From Sphingobacteriales bacterium (GTDB lineage: Bacteria; Bacteroidota; Bacteroidia; Sphingobacteriales; Sphingobacteriaceae), in contig JANXOD010000015.1 of NCBI GenBank assembly GCA_025353765.1, positions 170,120 to 234,119 of the forward strand: DNA of 64,000 bases, given 5' to 3'. The position numbers and the translations under genes are program-made. Within the stretch, counting starts at the first letter, position 1. The number at the start of each line of letters is the position of its first letter. Below the pieces are notes generated by a model, which saw only the letters and a program-made list of their open reading frames with translations, was not told the DNA's origin and ran no database searches. This document shows positions 8,688-18,401 of this stretch, piece after piece.

Positions 8688-9602
8688 ATGGATTTCGGCC
8701 GTGTTGCACCAGAACTTATACCACAGGTAGATTTTACCTTACCACCTGATACATCCCTAACTAAAGCAACGTTTAAAAAGACGAAAAAAGTTGAAAAATT
8801 TGAGATTTATGTGGGATGTGCAAAATGGGGTAGGAAAGAATGGGTGGGAATGATCTATCCTGAAAAGACAAAAGAGGCCAACTTTTTGGATGAATATGTG
8901 AAACATTTTAATAGTATTGAACTTAATGCTCTATTCTATAAAATGCCAACTGTAGATCAGGTAGTGAAATGGCGGGAAAAAGCAGAGAAAGAGCGGCCTG
9001 ATTTTAAATTTTGCCCCAAATTTACGCAAAGTATAAGCCATATTAAACGCCTGCAAAATGCGGAAGAACTGACTACAATTTATCTGGAAAGCATCTCTAA
9101 CTTTGGAAAATACTTGGGTCCTTCTTTTCTTCAATTGAGTGATAGTTTCGAGCCTAAGAACTTTAATATATTGCAATCCTATCTGGAGAATTTGCCCAAA
9201 GATTTTGATGTTTTTGTTGAATTACGGCATAAGGATTGGTTTGCTGATGAAGCCAGGAAAGATGTATTCCAAATGCTTGCTAAGCTTAATAAGGGAGCTG
9301 TGATAACTGATGCAACCGGACGTAGAGATTGTGTACATATGGAATTACCAACGCCTCATGCATTTATTCGTTTTGTTGGTAACGGACTTCATCAAACAGA
9401 TTATAGTCGTATTGATGAATGGATAACGCGTTTAGCTAGATGGGAAAAGGAGGGTCTACAATCTTTATATTTCTTCCTGCATCAGCATGATGAAAAAGAT
9501 ACTCCTGTTTTGGCTGATTATACCATAAAACGAATGAATGAGCTTTTAGGAACTTCATTGCAACTGCCCAAATTTCTGGAAAAGCTACAGACTTTATTCT
9601 GA
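8688..9602 (+). CDS. DUF72 (YecE-like) protein
   Basis: A 304-residue protein. IYVGCAKWGRKEWVGMIYPEKTKE, NSIELNALFYKMPTVDQVVKW, FCPKFTQSISHIKRL and FVELRHKDWF are the conserved blocks of DUF72, a TIM-barrel-like family with unknown activity. The first 40 residues are a variable extension. It stands alone with the promoter region after the rplT terminator. Confidence 0.85.
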   Translation: MDFGRVAPELIPQVDFTLPPDTSLTKATFKKTKKVEKFEIYVGCAKWGRKEWVGMIYPEKTKEANFLDEYVKHFNSIELNALFYKMPTVDQVVKWREKAEKERPDFKFCPKFTQSISHIKRLQNAEELTTIYLESISNFGKYLGPSFLQLSDSFEPKNFNILQSYLENLPKDFDVFVELRHKDWFADEARKDVFQMLAKLNKGAVITDATGRRDCVHMELPTPHAFIRFVGNGLHQTDYSRIDEWITRLARWEKEGLQSLYFFLHQHDEKDTPVLADYTIKRMNELLGTSLQLPKFLEKLQTLF

Positions 9603-9671
9603 ATCTGCATATATTTATAATTAAATCTTATGGATATCACATATCTTTTACATCTATAACTAAACTTTATT

Positions 9672-10136
9672 ATGAGGAATCACAAAAACATCATTTGTAT
9701 TTCTATTATATTTTTTTCTTTGTTAGCAGGGAACGCTATGAGTAAAGCAGTATCTAAAATTAATAAACCCCAATCGGCAATAGGTAAATTAAAAATAAAC
9801 GAAAAAATAACAATTACAGTTAATTCTTTTACTCATACAGTATTGTTATTAAAAAGAATTTTAGTTATCCAAAGAACGAAACAAGGCTTTATTGCTACTT
9901 ATAATGATGGAACTATTTCTTCCACTAAACTTATGGATGCATATCTTCTTAATAAATTTAAAGAGTTTGAAAAGCAATTAAACTTCACAGAAGATATTAC
10001 AAAAGCATTTAGTTGTACAAAAACTTCAGAATATTTATTCGCATCAAGATACAAAAACTTTAAAAGTAGAGATACTCAATGTAAATTTGAGGCTTTTGAA
10101 GAGCTAATTCAGAGTTTATATACTAAGAAGATTTAA
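9672..10136 (+). CDS. Small secreted protein of unknown function
   Basis: A 154-residue protein with a signal peptide (IICISIIFFSLLAGNAMS, cleavage near residue 24). The remainder is basic, with a possible N-terminal strand-rich part (residues 40-85) and a helical C-terminal part. No family is recognised. It lies 69 bp after the DUF72 gene and converges on sucC. Confidence 0.55.
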   Translation: MRNHKNIICISIIFFSLLAGNAMSKAVSKINKPQSAIGKLKINEKITITVNSFTHTVLLLKRILVIQRTKQGFIATYNDGTISSTKLMDAYLLNKFKEFEKQLNFTEDITKAFSCTKTSEYLFASRYKNFKSRDTQCKFEAFEELIQSLYTKKI

Positions 10137-10183
10137 CTAACATTTTATAGACATCTTTAAATGTAAAGGAGTTATATAAAACA

Positions 10184-10208
10184 AAAAGCCTCGCATAACG
10201 AAGCTTTT
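10184..10208. terminator. Bidirectional terminator between convergent genes
   Basis: AAAAGCCTCG (10184-10193) pairs with CGAAGCTTTT (10199-10208) with one mismatch and a 5-nt loop. The A and T flanks let it serve both the plus-strand gene and sucC. Confidence 0.6.
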
Positions 10209-10253
10209 CAAAATATTTTCTGCAATTAAAGTTATCTATTGTTGACCACTATA

Positions 10254-11447
10254 TCATTTTTCTAGTACCTGGGTAACCAAAGCTGCTGCTTCTTTTAATA
10301 AAATGGCTGAGTAGACTTTTAACCCTGATTCATCAATCAGTTTTTTGGCTTCAACTGCATTTGTTCCCTGTAAACGAACAATAATTGGAACCGGAATATT
10401 ACCAATTTCTTTATAGGCATCAATTACACCCTGAGCCACACGATCACAACGTACGATACCACCAAAAATATTAATCAGGATGGCTTTTACATTTGGATCA
10501 GATAAAATGATGTTAAAACCAGCTTTTACCGTTTCTGCATTGGCTGTACCACCAACATCTAAAAAATTAGCGGGCTCGCCACCGGCAATTTTAATAATAT
10601 CCATGGTTGCCATAGCTAAACCTGCACCGTTAACCATACAACCCACATTTCCATCCAATTTAACATAGTTTAGGTTAGATTTACTGGCTTCAACTTCCGT
10701 TGGATCTTCTTCACTCGTATCACGCATGGCTGCATAATCTGGATGGCGGAATAAACCATTATCATCCAGGTTTACTTTGGCATCTACAGCCATTATTTTA
10801 TTATCAGACGTTTTTAATACCGGATTAATCTCAAACATAGAAGAATCTGTATTTTCATACGCTTTGTATAAAGCAGCAATAAACTTCGTCATATCTTTAA
10901 AAGCATCACCGCTAAGGCCTAAATTAAAGGCAATTTTACGAGCCTGAAAAGCCTGTAAACCAACTTTCGGATCAATTTCCTCTTTAAAAATTAAATGCGG
11001 AGTATGTTCAGCAACTTCTTCAATATCCATCCCGCCTTCGGTAGAATACATCACAATATTGCGCCCTTTGGCACGATCAAGCAAAACACTTACATAAAAT
11101 TCTTTGGTTTCGCTTTCGCCCGGATAATATACATCCTGAGCTACTAAAACTTTGTTTACTTTTTTACCTTCCGGACCGGTTTGCGGAGTAATTAGTTGCA
11201 TTCCAATGATCTGCTCTGATTTTTCTCTAACCTCATCCAGGTTTTTAGCCAGTTTAACACCGCCACCTTTACCACGGCCGCCGGCATGTATTTGAGCTTT
11301 AATAACTACCCAGTCAGAATTATATTCTTGTTTTAACTTTTTAGCAGCCTCAACAGCCTGCTCAGGAGTATCTGCAACAATACCTTCCTGAACGCGTACG
11401 CCAAAACTTTTTAAGATTGCCTTGCCCTGATATTCGTGAATATTCAT
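10254..11447 (-). CDS. sucC: Succinate--CoA ligase, ADP-forming, beta subunit
   Basis: A 397-residue ATP-grasp protein of normal length that forms the TCA-cycle succinyl-CoA synthetase with Suc[18 protein letters not shown] starts it; [16 protein letters not shown] is the ATP-grasp nucleotide loop, FEINPVL and [15 protein letters not shown] the metal-binding region, and [15 protein letters not shown] the C-terminal part. sucD is not next to it, which is common in Bacteroidota. Confidence 0.96.
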   Translation of the reverse strand: MNIHEYQGKAILKSFGVRVQEGIVADTPEQAVEAAKKLKQEYNSDWVVIKAQIHAGGRGKGGGVKLAKNLDEVREKSEQIIGMQLITPQTGPEGKKVNKVLVAQDVYYPGESETKEFYVSVLLDRAKGRNIVMYSTEGGMDIEEVAEHTPHLIFKEEIDPKVGLQAFQARKIAFNLGLSGDAFKDMTKFIAALYKAYENTDSSMFEINPVLKTSDNKIMAVDAKVNLDDNGLFRHPDYAAMRDTSEEDPTEVEASKSNLNYVKLDGNVGCMVNGAGLAMATMDIIKIAGGEPANFLDVGGTANAETVKAGFNIILSDPNVKAILINIFGGIVRCDRVAQGVIDAYKEIGNIPVPIIVRLQGTNAVEAKKLIDESGLKVYSAILLKEAAALVTQVLEK

Positions 11448-11613
11448 TTATTTGTGATTTGCTGTAAAACTACCATTTTGCTTTAATTGTAAGAAAATTA
11501 TATTATTAAAGTTTGATAATTGATGTTGCAAGGAATAAACAAACCTGACTCATAAATTTGAAATTAGGGATATAGCTTTATAATAAGTGGTATACGCATT
11601 AAGTCAAAATCTG

Positions 11614-11621
11614 TATCTTCG
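11614..11621 (+). promoter_or_regulatory. -7-like box before lolD
   Basis: TATCTTCG lies 5 bp before the lolD ATG. It differs from TAnnTTTG at one position. If used, the mRNA would be nearly leaderless. Confidence 0.4.
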
Positions 11622-11626
11622 CAGCC

Positions 11627-12283
11627 ATGCTTGAGGCTAAAGGAATAAAGAAATCTTACGGAAAACTTCAAATTTTAAAAGGTGTAGATCTGCTGATAAA
11701 CAAAGGAGAGATTATCACCATTGTTGGTGCATCAGGAGCAGGTAAAAGCACTTTATTGCATATTATAGGCACGTTAGATCAGCCGGATGAAGGAACTGTT
11801 TTTATTAATGGGATTGCAATAAACTCACTTTCGCCAAAAAAATTAAGCGCCTTCAGAAATCAGCATATTGGTTTTATTTTTCAGTTTCATCATTTACTGC
11901 CAGAATTTACTGCCATAGAAAATATTTGTATTCCTGCTTATATCGCTAAAAAAACTAAAAAGGAAACGGAGTATAGAGCAAAAGAATTGTTAGAACTTTT
12001 AGGTTTAGAACAACGTGAAAATCATAAACCAAATGAGTTATCTGGTGGAGAGCAGCAACGAGTGGCTGTTGCACGGGCTATGATCAATAATCCTTCTATC
12101 ATTTTGGCTGATGAACCATCCGGGAATTTAGATTCACATAATGCAGAAAGCCTTCATCGCTTATTTGTGGATCTTCGAGACCGTTTAAATCAAACCTTTG
12201 TAATCGTTACTCATAATGAGAATCTGGCAAACATGGCGAATCGGAAAGTGATGATGAAAGATGGTCAGATTATTCAGCAATAA
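11627..12283 (+). CDS. lolD: LolD-like ABC transporter ATP-binding protein
   Basis: A 218-residue ATPase of the LolCDE/MacB type, predicted to drive release of lipoproteins from the inner membrane. Walker A is GASGAGKST, the signature is LSGGEQQR, and Walker B is [14 protein letters not shown], all intact. [15 protein letters not shown] is the Q-loop pattern of LolD. No permease gene is adjacent. The next gene starts 5 bp after the stop. Confidence 0.88.
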   Translation: MLEAKGIKKSYGKLQILKGVDLLINKGEIITIVGASGAGKSTLLHIIGTLDQPDEGTVFINGIAINSLSPKKLSAFRNQHIGFIFQFHHLLPEFTAIENICIPAYIAKKTKKETEYRAKELLELLGLEQRENHKPNELSGGEQQRVAVARAMINNPSIILADEPSGNLDSHNAESLHRLFVDLRDRLNQTFVIVTHNENLANMANRKVMMKDGQIIQQ

Positions 12284-12288
12284 ATGCG

Positions 12289-12792
12289 ATGACTGTTTTA
12301 ATTACCGCTGCTTCCCACGCAGAAGCCTATCGTTTAGAGCGTTTACTTCAATCAACACATGTTGTTTTTGCTGATTATCATCATCTTCCCAATTTTAGTT
12401 TTTCATCACGGCAGTTTATCAATATCCCGAAAGGAGATTCTAACACTTATGCTCATGAAGTTCTAAAGGTTTGTTTGGATTTAGAAATTGATAAAATTTA
12501 TCCGCTTTACAGCGATGAAATTCTGGCCCTTGCCGGATCGCAGCAATTATTTAATGAATATGGAATTGAAGTGATTATTCCTTCCTTAAACTGGCTTAAA
12601 AGGAATCCATTTAAGAAAACTACTTACAGTAAAAACCTGGTTATATTAGAAAAAGGAAATATCACTGTCGGAGATTTACCTAAAAATGCAACATTGCCTG
12701 AATTGTTAGCTACCGGAATATTTACTTGGGATATGCATCATAATACAGTTATTTATAATTTATACACCGTTACCCATGCTAACCTACGCTAA
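12289..12792 (+). CDS. Stand-alone pre-ATP-grasp-like domain protein
   Basis: A 167-residue protein. MTVLITAASHAEAYRLERLL looks like the Rossmann-like pre-ATP-grasp domain seen at the start of carbamoyl-phosphate synthase-like proteins, and DKIYPLYSDEILALAG is the matching second half. The ATP-grasp and catalytic domains that normally follow are absent; the protein ends about 45 residues later. It overlaps the HAD gene by 17 bp and follows lolD by 5 bp. Function unknown. Confidence 0.55.
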   Translation: MTVLITAASHAEAYRLERLLQSTHVVFADYHHLPNFSFSSRQFINIPKGDSNTYAHEVLKVCLDLEIDKIYPLYSDEILALAGSQQLFNEYGIEVIIPSLNWLKRNPFKKTTYSKNLVILEKGNITVGDLPKNATLPELLATGIFTWDMHHNTVIYNLYTVTHANLR

Positions 12793-13390
12793 TCTTGATT
12801 CTCGTAAAAAGGCTTTTATTTTTGAATTGGATAATGTTATTTATCCAGAACGAGATTACTTGCTACAGGTTTATTATTTGTTTGCCAATTTTATAGAATA
12901 CACAGAAACAGTTCCTGCTTCTACTGATTTGATTAGCTTTCTTAAAAAAGCGTATGAACATCGTGGAGCTGATAAAATTTTCGATCATGTAAAAGAGGCT
13001 TTCGGATTGGATGAAAAGTATCGTGAAAACTTCGAAAAATTACATTATATGTCCGTATTACCCTTAAAACTTTTAATGTTTGATAAGATTTTAGCCTTAC
13101 TACAGGAAATTGTTGTTGACCGCAAACAATTGTTTTTAATAACGAATGGGAATCCTCTTATCCAACTCAATAAAATAAGACAATTAGAATGGAATGGTCT
13201 GGATAAATATATGACCATTTATTTTGCCAATGAACTGGCTCCAAAACCAGAAACCAATGTATTAGAGTATGTATTAAACAAACACAAACTAAACCGCAAA
13301 GATGTATTAATTGTGGGATGCAATATTGTTGATAAGGAATTTGCCAGCTCGGCCGGAGTAGATTTTTTAGAAACAGAAGAATTTTTATAA
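12776..13390 (+). CDS. HAD-superfamily hydrolase
   Basis: A 204-residue protein starting at the ATG at 12776, inside the end of the previous gene (17-bp overlap, so translation is likely coupled). KAFIFELDNVIYPERDY is HAD motif I, but the nucleophile position reads FELDN rather than FDLDN, so the first Asp is replaced by Glu and activity may be lost. LFLITNGNPLIQLNKI is motif II and VLIVGCNIVDKEFASSAG is motif IV. Confidence 0.75.
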   Translation: MLTYANLDSRKKAFIFELDNVIYPERDYLLQVYYLFANFIEYTETVPASTDLISFLKKAYEHRGADKIFDHVKEAFGLDEKYRENFEKLHYMSVLPLKLLMFDKILALLQEIVVDRKQLFLITNGNPLIQLNKIRQLEWNGLDKYMTIYFANELAPKPETNVLEYVLNKHKLNRKDVLIVGCNIVDKEFASSAGVDFLETEEFL

Positions 13391-13524
13391 ATTATTGGGA
13401 TTCAGCATATTTTAAAATAAATAATATTTTTTAATTTTTATCACAGGATTTTGATTTAGTTTTAAAGGTTTATGGTGAGAACGGAGCACTAATCATTCTA
13501 ACTAAATCAATATAAAAAATTAAA

Positions 13525-14454
13525 ATGAAAATAGTAATTACCGGAGCTGATGAATTTGTAGGAGCATCTTTCTGTCGTTATTTTGAAGCTTTAGATCATG
13601 AAATAATTGCCCTTGGTGAAAAACAAAATCCGCATCCAATTATAGAGGGTTATGCCGGGTATATTAAGGTTAACATTTTAGAACCCATCCAGGTTTTTGA
13701 TGCAGATATTTGCATACATGCTGCGGGTTTAATTTCTGTTACAGATAATTATAAAAGCTTGATATTAAGTAATGTAGAAGGAACTTTAAATGTAGTAGAA
13801 GCCGCTAAAAACTGCAAGTACATCATTCATATATCTTCATCATCTGTATATGAATTCACTAATACACCCGCTAAAGAATCGGATGCATCTATTGATGCCA
13901 ATCTGAGCAATTATGGCGAAACCAAACTTTTGGCGGAGGAAATAATAAACTTTGAAATCCCTGTCAATCAGAAACGTCTTATTTTAAGGCCAAGGGCAAT
14001 ATATGGTAACGACAATCAAATAGCTATATCAGGATTTTTGAATTTTGTATATAAAGCGATCTTTTTCTGTCCTATAAAAAAGCGTGTTATTACTTCATTA
14101 ACCCATGTTGATAATATAGCTGACGCCATTAAATTATTTTTAGAACAAGTGGATGCACCTGAATTGCAGATATTTAATATTACGGATGATCGACCATACT
14201 ATTTAAGAAAATTAATGATTAATATTCTTTCTGAGGTGACACAGAAAAGGTTAAAAGTAATTCAACTGCCTGTAGTTAGCTTCAAATTGCTGTCAATTTT
14301 GAATACTAAACTAAATCAGTTTAAAAAACTAAATCCGCTTATAGTTAATTCTTTGCAAATAAATTCTATTTTGGATATTAGTAAAATTAAACAGGAATTG
14401 AACTACAAACCTTCCCGATATTTTTACAATTTTTTATCTGAAAAGAGTTATTAA
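13525..14454 (+). CDS. NAD-dependent epimerase/dehydratase family protein
   Basis: A 309-residue extended short-chain dehydrogenase. KIVITGADEFVGASFCRYF is the nucleotide-binding loop, here with GADEFVG in place of GxxGxxG, so the first Gly is followed by a charged pair. IHISSSSVYE and SNYGETKLLAEE give the catalytic Ser, Tyr and Lys. It likely acts on a nucleotide sugar or steroid-like substrate. It is monocistronic, and no sugar-biosynthesis cluster surrounds it. Confidence 0.8.
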   Translation: MKIVITGADEFVGASFCRYFEALDHEIIALGEKQNPHPIIEGYAGYIKVNILEPIQVFDADICIHAAGLISVTDNYKSLILSNVEGTLNVVEAAKNCKYIIHISSSSVYEFTNTPAKESDASIDANLSNYGETKLLAEEIINFEIPVNQKRLILRPRAIYGNDNQIAISGFLNFVYKAIFFCPIKKRVITSLTHVDNIADAIKLFLEQVDAPELQIFNITDDRPYYLRKLMINILSEVTQKRLKVIQLPVVSFKLLSILNTKLNQFKKLNPLIVNSLQINSILDISKIKQELNYKPSRYFYNFLSEKSY

Positions 14455-14531
14455 ATTCTAATAAAATATTGAACCTATTTTTTCTTTTTTTACATAAAAT
14501 CTCCTTAGTAAAAAAGTAATTGGTTCCTTCT

Positions 14532-14558
14532 TATCCTAATTAAAAAGCTATTAGGATA
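14532..14558. repeat. Perfect 9-bp inverted repeat in intergenic gap
   Basis: TATCCTAAT (14532-14540) and ATTAGGATA (14550-14558) flank a 9-nt loop. No T tract follows directly, so it is a possible operator or RNA hairpin. A weaker CGCA/TGCG hairpin with a T run lies just downstream (14566-14584). Confidence 0.4.
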
Positions 14559-14681
14559 CTTAAATCGCAGCTCTTGCGTTTTTTGTGTAACTAAAATATT
14601 ATAAATAAGTATACACCCTCCAATATAAAAGCAAACTATTCTGCAATTACTGAGTTATACTAATTAAGAAACTAAAGAATT

Positions 14682-15488
14682 ATGAAGAAATATTCTTTTT
14701 GGTTTATGGATGTACTACTGCTTATAATTACATTACCAGCTATCAGTTGGATTTCTGTTAATAAAGCCCATATTCCGTTTATAGCAACTATAAGCAAATT
14801 ATCTAATGATAATGGATCCACACCTCAACAGTTATTTGATAATTATGTTTCTGAGATTTATGATGAAGCTAATTTAAGTCAATCAAATTTGGATTTTCTT
14901 GTTTTTAAAAAGGCTATTGTTGGTTACTATAATTTTAAAGAAGCGCAACTTATTTCGCCTGAAAAATCTGTTATAACCATTATTGATTTTAATAAATCAG
15001 GCAAACAAAAGCGTTTGTGGATAGTAGATTTAAATAAAAAAGAATTACTATTTAATACGTTGGTAGCACATGGGCAGGGGAGTGGTAATGATAGGGCACA
15101 GAGTTTCTCTAATTTAGAGAGTTCACATCAAAGCAGTATAGGGTTTTATATTACTAGCAATACTTACCTTGGAGGCCACGGCCTTTCTATGAAACTAGAT
15201 GGAATGGATAAAGGCTTTAATACAAATGCAAAAGATCGTTTAATTGTAATTCATGGTGCAGATTATGTAAGTCAGGATTTCATTAATCAGCATGGTTATT
15301 TGGGCAGAAGTTATGGTTGCCCGGCCTTGCCGATAGAATTAACACCAGCAATTATTAATACAATTAAAGACCATACCTGTTTATATATTAATGGATCTGA
15401 TCTGAATTATTCTTCAACCTATTCAAATGAATCTTTAGCAGCTAATAATTTTCTATCAGCCTCTACAGTAATGCAAGCAAGTCTGTAA
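14682..15488 (+). CDS. Murein L,D-transpeptidase catalytic domain family protein
   Basis: A 268-residue protein with an N-terminal membrane/signal segment (residues 7-26). The C-terminal half matches the YkuD-like murein L,D-transpeptidase catalytic family: LWIVDLNKKELLFNTLVAHG, GFYITSNTYLGGHGLSMKL, VIHGADYV (His191) and GRSYGCPALP (nucleophile Cys213). It probably crosslinks or modifies peptidoglycan in the periplasm. A strong terminator follows at once. Confidence 0.85.
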   Translation: MKKYSFWFMDVLLLIITLPAISWISVNKAHIPFIATISKLSNDNGSTPQQLFDNYVSEIYDEANLSQSNLDFLVFKKAIVGYYNFKEAQLISPEKSVITIIDFNKSGKQKRLWIVDLNKKELLFNTLVAHGQGSGNDRAQSFSNLESSHQSSIGFYITSNTYLGGHGLSMKLDGMDKGFNTNAKDRLIVIHGADYVSQDFINQHGYLGRSYGCPALPIELTPAIINTIKDHTCLYINGSDLNYSSTYSNESLAANNFLSASTVMQASL

Positions 15489-15503
15489 CCATTTCTACTT
15501 ACA

Positions 15504-15535
15504 AAAAGAGTCCCGATTTTTATCGGGACTCTTTT
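15504..15535 (+). terminator. Strong rho-independent terminator
   Basis: A perfect 14-bp stem, AAAAGAGTCCCGAT (15504-15517) with ATCGGGACTCTTTT (15522-15535), has a TTTT loop. Because the flanks are A- and T-rich it can work in both directions. Confidence 0.88.
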
Positions 15536-15543
15536 GCTTTATA

Positions 15544-15551
15544 TATCTTTG
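15544..15551 (+). promoter_or_regulatory. -7 promoter box for the YbhN-like gene
   Basis: TATCTTTG matches TAnnTTTG exactly and lies 9 bp before the ATG at 15561, so the mRNA would be leaderless or nearly so. The -33 region falls inside the preceding terminator. Confidence 0.5.
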
Positions 15552-15560
15552 CCACAGAAC

Positions 15561-16520
15561 ATGCAGCAACTAAAAAAAATTAAGCAAATTTTATCAGATA
15601 ATAAAAGGCTTTGGAATGCCATTAAAGTCCTTCTTAAAATTGCTTTTACTATTCTTCTTATATATCTTGTACTGCAGAAGATAAACTTTAAAGAGATACA
15701 GATTCTATTTTTAAAGAGTAATCCGGTTTTTATTCTTCTGGCTTTTTTAACTTATTTCTTATCTCAGATAGTTTCTTCATGGAGGCTTTTAAGTTTTTTA
15801 AAAAGTATTGGCTTAGAGCTTAAATTCGGATTTAACTTCAGACTCTATCTACTGGGCATGTTTTATAATGTTTTTTTACCTGGAGGAATTGGTGGAGACG
15901 GCTATAAAATCTATTTGCTCCGCAAGAAATTTAAACTGCCTACAAAGCGTATATTTTTGGCACTTTTTTTTGATCGCCTGAGCGGACTTTGGGCTATTGG
16001 TTTCATTGCCGTAGTGCTAATTATATTTATTCCTAAAATAGATATTTCAATAACATGGCCCCTTGCAGCTTTATTTTTAGGAACTCTTGTTTACTTTGTA
16101 ATTATTTATAAATTCTTTAAAGATTACTCTCGGTATTTCTGGATTGCTCATCTTAAAGCCGGCGTAGTACAATCGCTTCAATTAGTAAGTGTCATTTTTA
16201 TTCTGCTTGGTCAAAATTTTGACGGAAAGTTTTCCCCTTATCTGTTTAGCTTTTTAGTATCAACAGTTGCAGCAAATTTGCCTCTTAGCGTAGGTGGATT
16301 AGGTGCCCGTGAGTATGCTATGACCCATGCATCAACCTTTTTTGGAATGGATCAAAATCTTGCAGTATTCATATCCGCTACATTCTGGTTATTATCTACC
16401 ATAGCATCACTTGCAGGAATTTGGTCTATTTATTATTCAAAAGAATTTGAACGTTTACCTTCTCAGGAGAAGGCTGAAGAATTTGAGAAAGAAGCTGATC
16501 AGGCTCTTACAGTTCAATAA
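15561..16520 (+). CDS. Lysylphosphatidylglycerol synthase TM-region (UPF0104/YbhN) protein
   Basis: A 319-residue inner-membrane protein with about eight hydrophobic segments. FLPGGIGGDGYKIYLLRKKF and FLVSTVAANLPLSVGGLGAREYAM are the two signature motifs of the UPF0104/AglD-like flippase domain family. It lacks the soluble aminoacyl-transferase domain of MprF, so only the membrane (lipid-translocating) part is present. ATG 15561 is preferred over an upstream TTG at 15534, which lies in the terminator. Confidence 0.85.
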   Translation: MQQLKKIKQILSDNKRLWNAIKVLLKIAFTILLIYLVLQKINFKEIQILFLKSNPVFILLAFLTYFLSQIVSSWRLLSFLKSIGLELKFGFNFRLYLLGMFYNVFLPGGIGGDGYKIYLLRKKFKLPTKRIFLALFFDRLSGLWAIGFIAVVLIIFIPKIDISITWPLAALFLGTLVYFVIIYKFFKDYSRYFWIAHLKAGVVQSLQLVSVIFILLGQNFDGKFSPYLFSFLVSTVAANLPLSVGGLGAREYAMTHASTFFGMDQNLAVFISATFWLLSTIASLAGIWSIYYSKEFERLPSQEKAEEFEKEADQALTVQ

Positions 16521-16620
16521 CTTTAACCCGGTTCTTTTGAAAAAATCAATCCAATTTAAAACAATAAAGTTTAATTCAGTAACTTTATACTCATTCTACG
16601 TTTACAGAAATATATAACAA

Positions 16621-18399
16621 ATGACCGACTTTAACGATTTTAACAATCCGCAAGTTGCCCGCTTACCTAATCACCTGAAGCAATTTATTGTTGAGCAACA
16701 CTACGAGCATTATACACCTGTAGATCATGCGGTTTGGCGTTATGTCATGCGACAAAATTACAGCTATTTAAAAGATGTAGCTTATTATCCTTATATCCCT
16801 GGCTTACAAGCAGCAGGTTTAACAATAGAAAAAATCCCAAATTTGCAGGAAATGAATGATGCTTTAGCCAAAATTGGTTGGGGCGCTGTAACAGTAGATG
16901 GCTTTATTCCACCAGCTGCCTTTATGGAATACCAGGCTTATCGGGTATTGGTCATTGCCGCTGATATCCGCCAGATCAATCATATTGAATATACCCCTGC
17001 ACCGGATATTATTCATGAATCAGCAGGACATGCACCCATTATTGCAGATCAGGATTATCATCAATACCTGAGTTATTTTGGGTCTATTGGTGCTAAAGCC
17101 ATGTTTTCTTCTAAAGATTTCGAACTTTATGAAGCTATACGCGAGCTCTCCATTTTTAAAGAAATGCCTGATGCAGATCCTATAGTTCTGCGTAAAGCAG
17201 AAAAACGTGTAGAATTTTGTCAGAAAAATTTAGGTGAGCCCTCGGAAATGGCTTTATTAAGCCGGTTACATTGGTGGACAGTTGAATACGGCTTAATTGG
17301 AACTTTGGAAAATCCCAAAATTTATGGAGCAGGATTGCTTTCCTCTATTGGTGAAAGCGCAAGCTGTATGAATTCTGATATTAAAAAGATCGGGTATACT
17401 TTAGATGCTGTCAATTACCCGTTTGATATTACTAAACAACAGCCGCAGTTATTTGTAACTCCTACTTTCCAAAACCTCATTGATGTTTTAGAACAATTTG
17501 CTGATACCATGGCTTTTCGTCAGGGTGGATATGAAGGATTGTTAAAGGCAGTAGAATGTAAAAACATTTGTACAGCCGTTTATAGTTCTGGTTTGCAGGT
17601 TACAGGTATTTTTACAGATTTAAATATGGATCGTAATAATGAATTAAACTTCATTAAAACCAGCGGTCCAAGTGCTTTATCTTTTGGAAATAAACAACTA
17701 ACAGGGCATGATAAATACTATCATAAAGATGGTTTTTCATCCCCGGTAGGGAAACTGAAAAACTATAATAAAGCCGTAGAAGATTTTACTATTGCCGAAC
17801 TAAAAGCAGCAGGTATAGAAACTGGTAAAGTTTCTGCTCTTCATTTTGAAAGTGCATATACAGTTACAGGAAATGTAGAGAATATTGAATATATAGAAGG
17901 AAAATTAATATTGATTTCTTTTACAGATTGTACAGTAAGTGATGGAAAAGGCACTGTTTGTTTCGAACCAGACTGGGGAACATACGATATGGCTGTGGGA
18001 GAAAAGATCATTTCTGTTTTTTGTGGCGCTGCTGATAAAGATGTTTTTGAAGAGATTTCCCTCATCTCAGTAACGGCAACCCATCATCCTCACTATGATG
18101 AAAAAATGAAACAGTATCATCAGCTTTTTCAAACGGTAAGAGATTGTAGGGAAAACCAAAATCATTATAACCAATTACCTGTAGTTTGGAAAAAGCTTAA
18201 AAATGATTTCCGGCATGACTGGTTATGTTCTATGGAAGTTCTTGAAATACTGGAGCAGGAAGGATTAATGCCTGAAACAGCTAAAGAAATACGCATACAT
18301 CTCGAAATGAAGGCTGCTCATGAGTCTGAACTCACAAAATTAGTAACAGATGGTTTTTACCTGATTAAACATCCGGTAAATCAGCTTACAATAAACTAA
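16621..18399 (+). CDS. Aromatic amino acid hydroxylase (long form)
   Basis: A 592-residue protein. Residues about 20-310 are the tetrahydrobiopterin-dependent aromatic amino acid hydroxylase core: PDIIHESAGHAPII supplies iron ligands His132 and His137, and WWTVEYGLIG supplies Glu222. It likely hydroxylates phenylalanine to tyrosine. The remaining 280 residues are an extra C-terminal region not found in the short Pseudomonas enzyme (about 260 aa). The SDR gene follows after 2 bp and may be a pterin- or carbonyl-reductase partner. Confidence 0.88.
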   Translation: MTDFNDFNNPQVARLPNHLKQFIVEQHYEHYTPVDHAVWRYVMRQNYSYLKDVAYYPYIPGLQAAGLTIEKIPNLQEMNDALAKIGWGAVTVDGFIPPAAFMEYQAYRVLVIAADIRQINHIEYTPAPDIIHESAGHAPIIADQDYHQYLSYFGSIGAKAMFSSKDFELYEAIRELSIFKEMPDADPIVLRKAEKRVEFCQKNLGEPSEMALLSRLHWWTVEYGLIGTLENPKIYGAGLLSSIGESASCMNSDIKKIGYTLDAVNYPFDITKQQPQLFVTPTFQNLIDVLEQFADTMAFRQGGYEGLLKAVECKNICTAVYSSGLQVTGIFTDLNMDRNNELNFIKTSGPSALSFGNKQLTGHDKYYHKDGFSSPVGKLKNYNKAVEDFTIAELKAAGIETGKVSALHFESAYTVTGNVENIEYIEGKLILISFTDCTVSDGKGTVCFEPDWGTYDMAVGEKIISVFCGAADKDVFEEISLISVTATHHPHYDEKMKQYHQLFQTVRDCRENQNHYNQLPVVWKKLKNDFRHDWLCSMEVLEILEQEGLMPETAKEIRIHLEMKAAHESELTKLVTDGFYLIKHPVNQLTIN

Positions 18400-18401
18400 C
18401 T

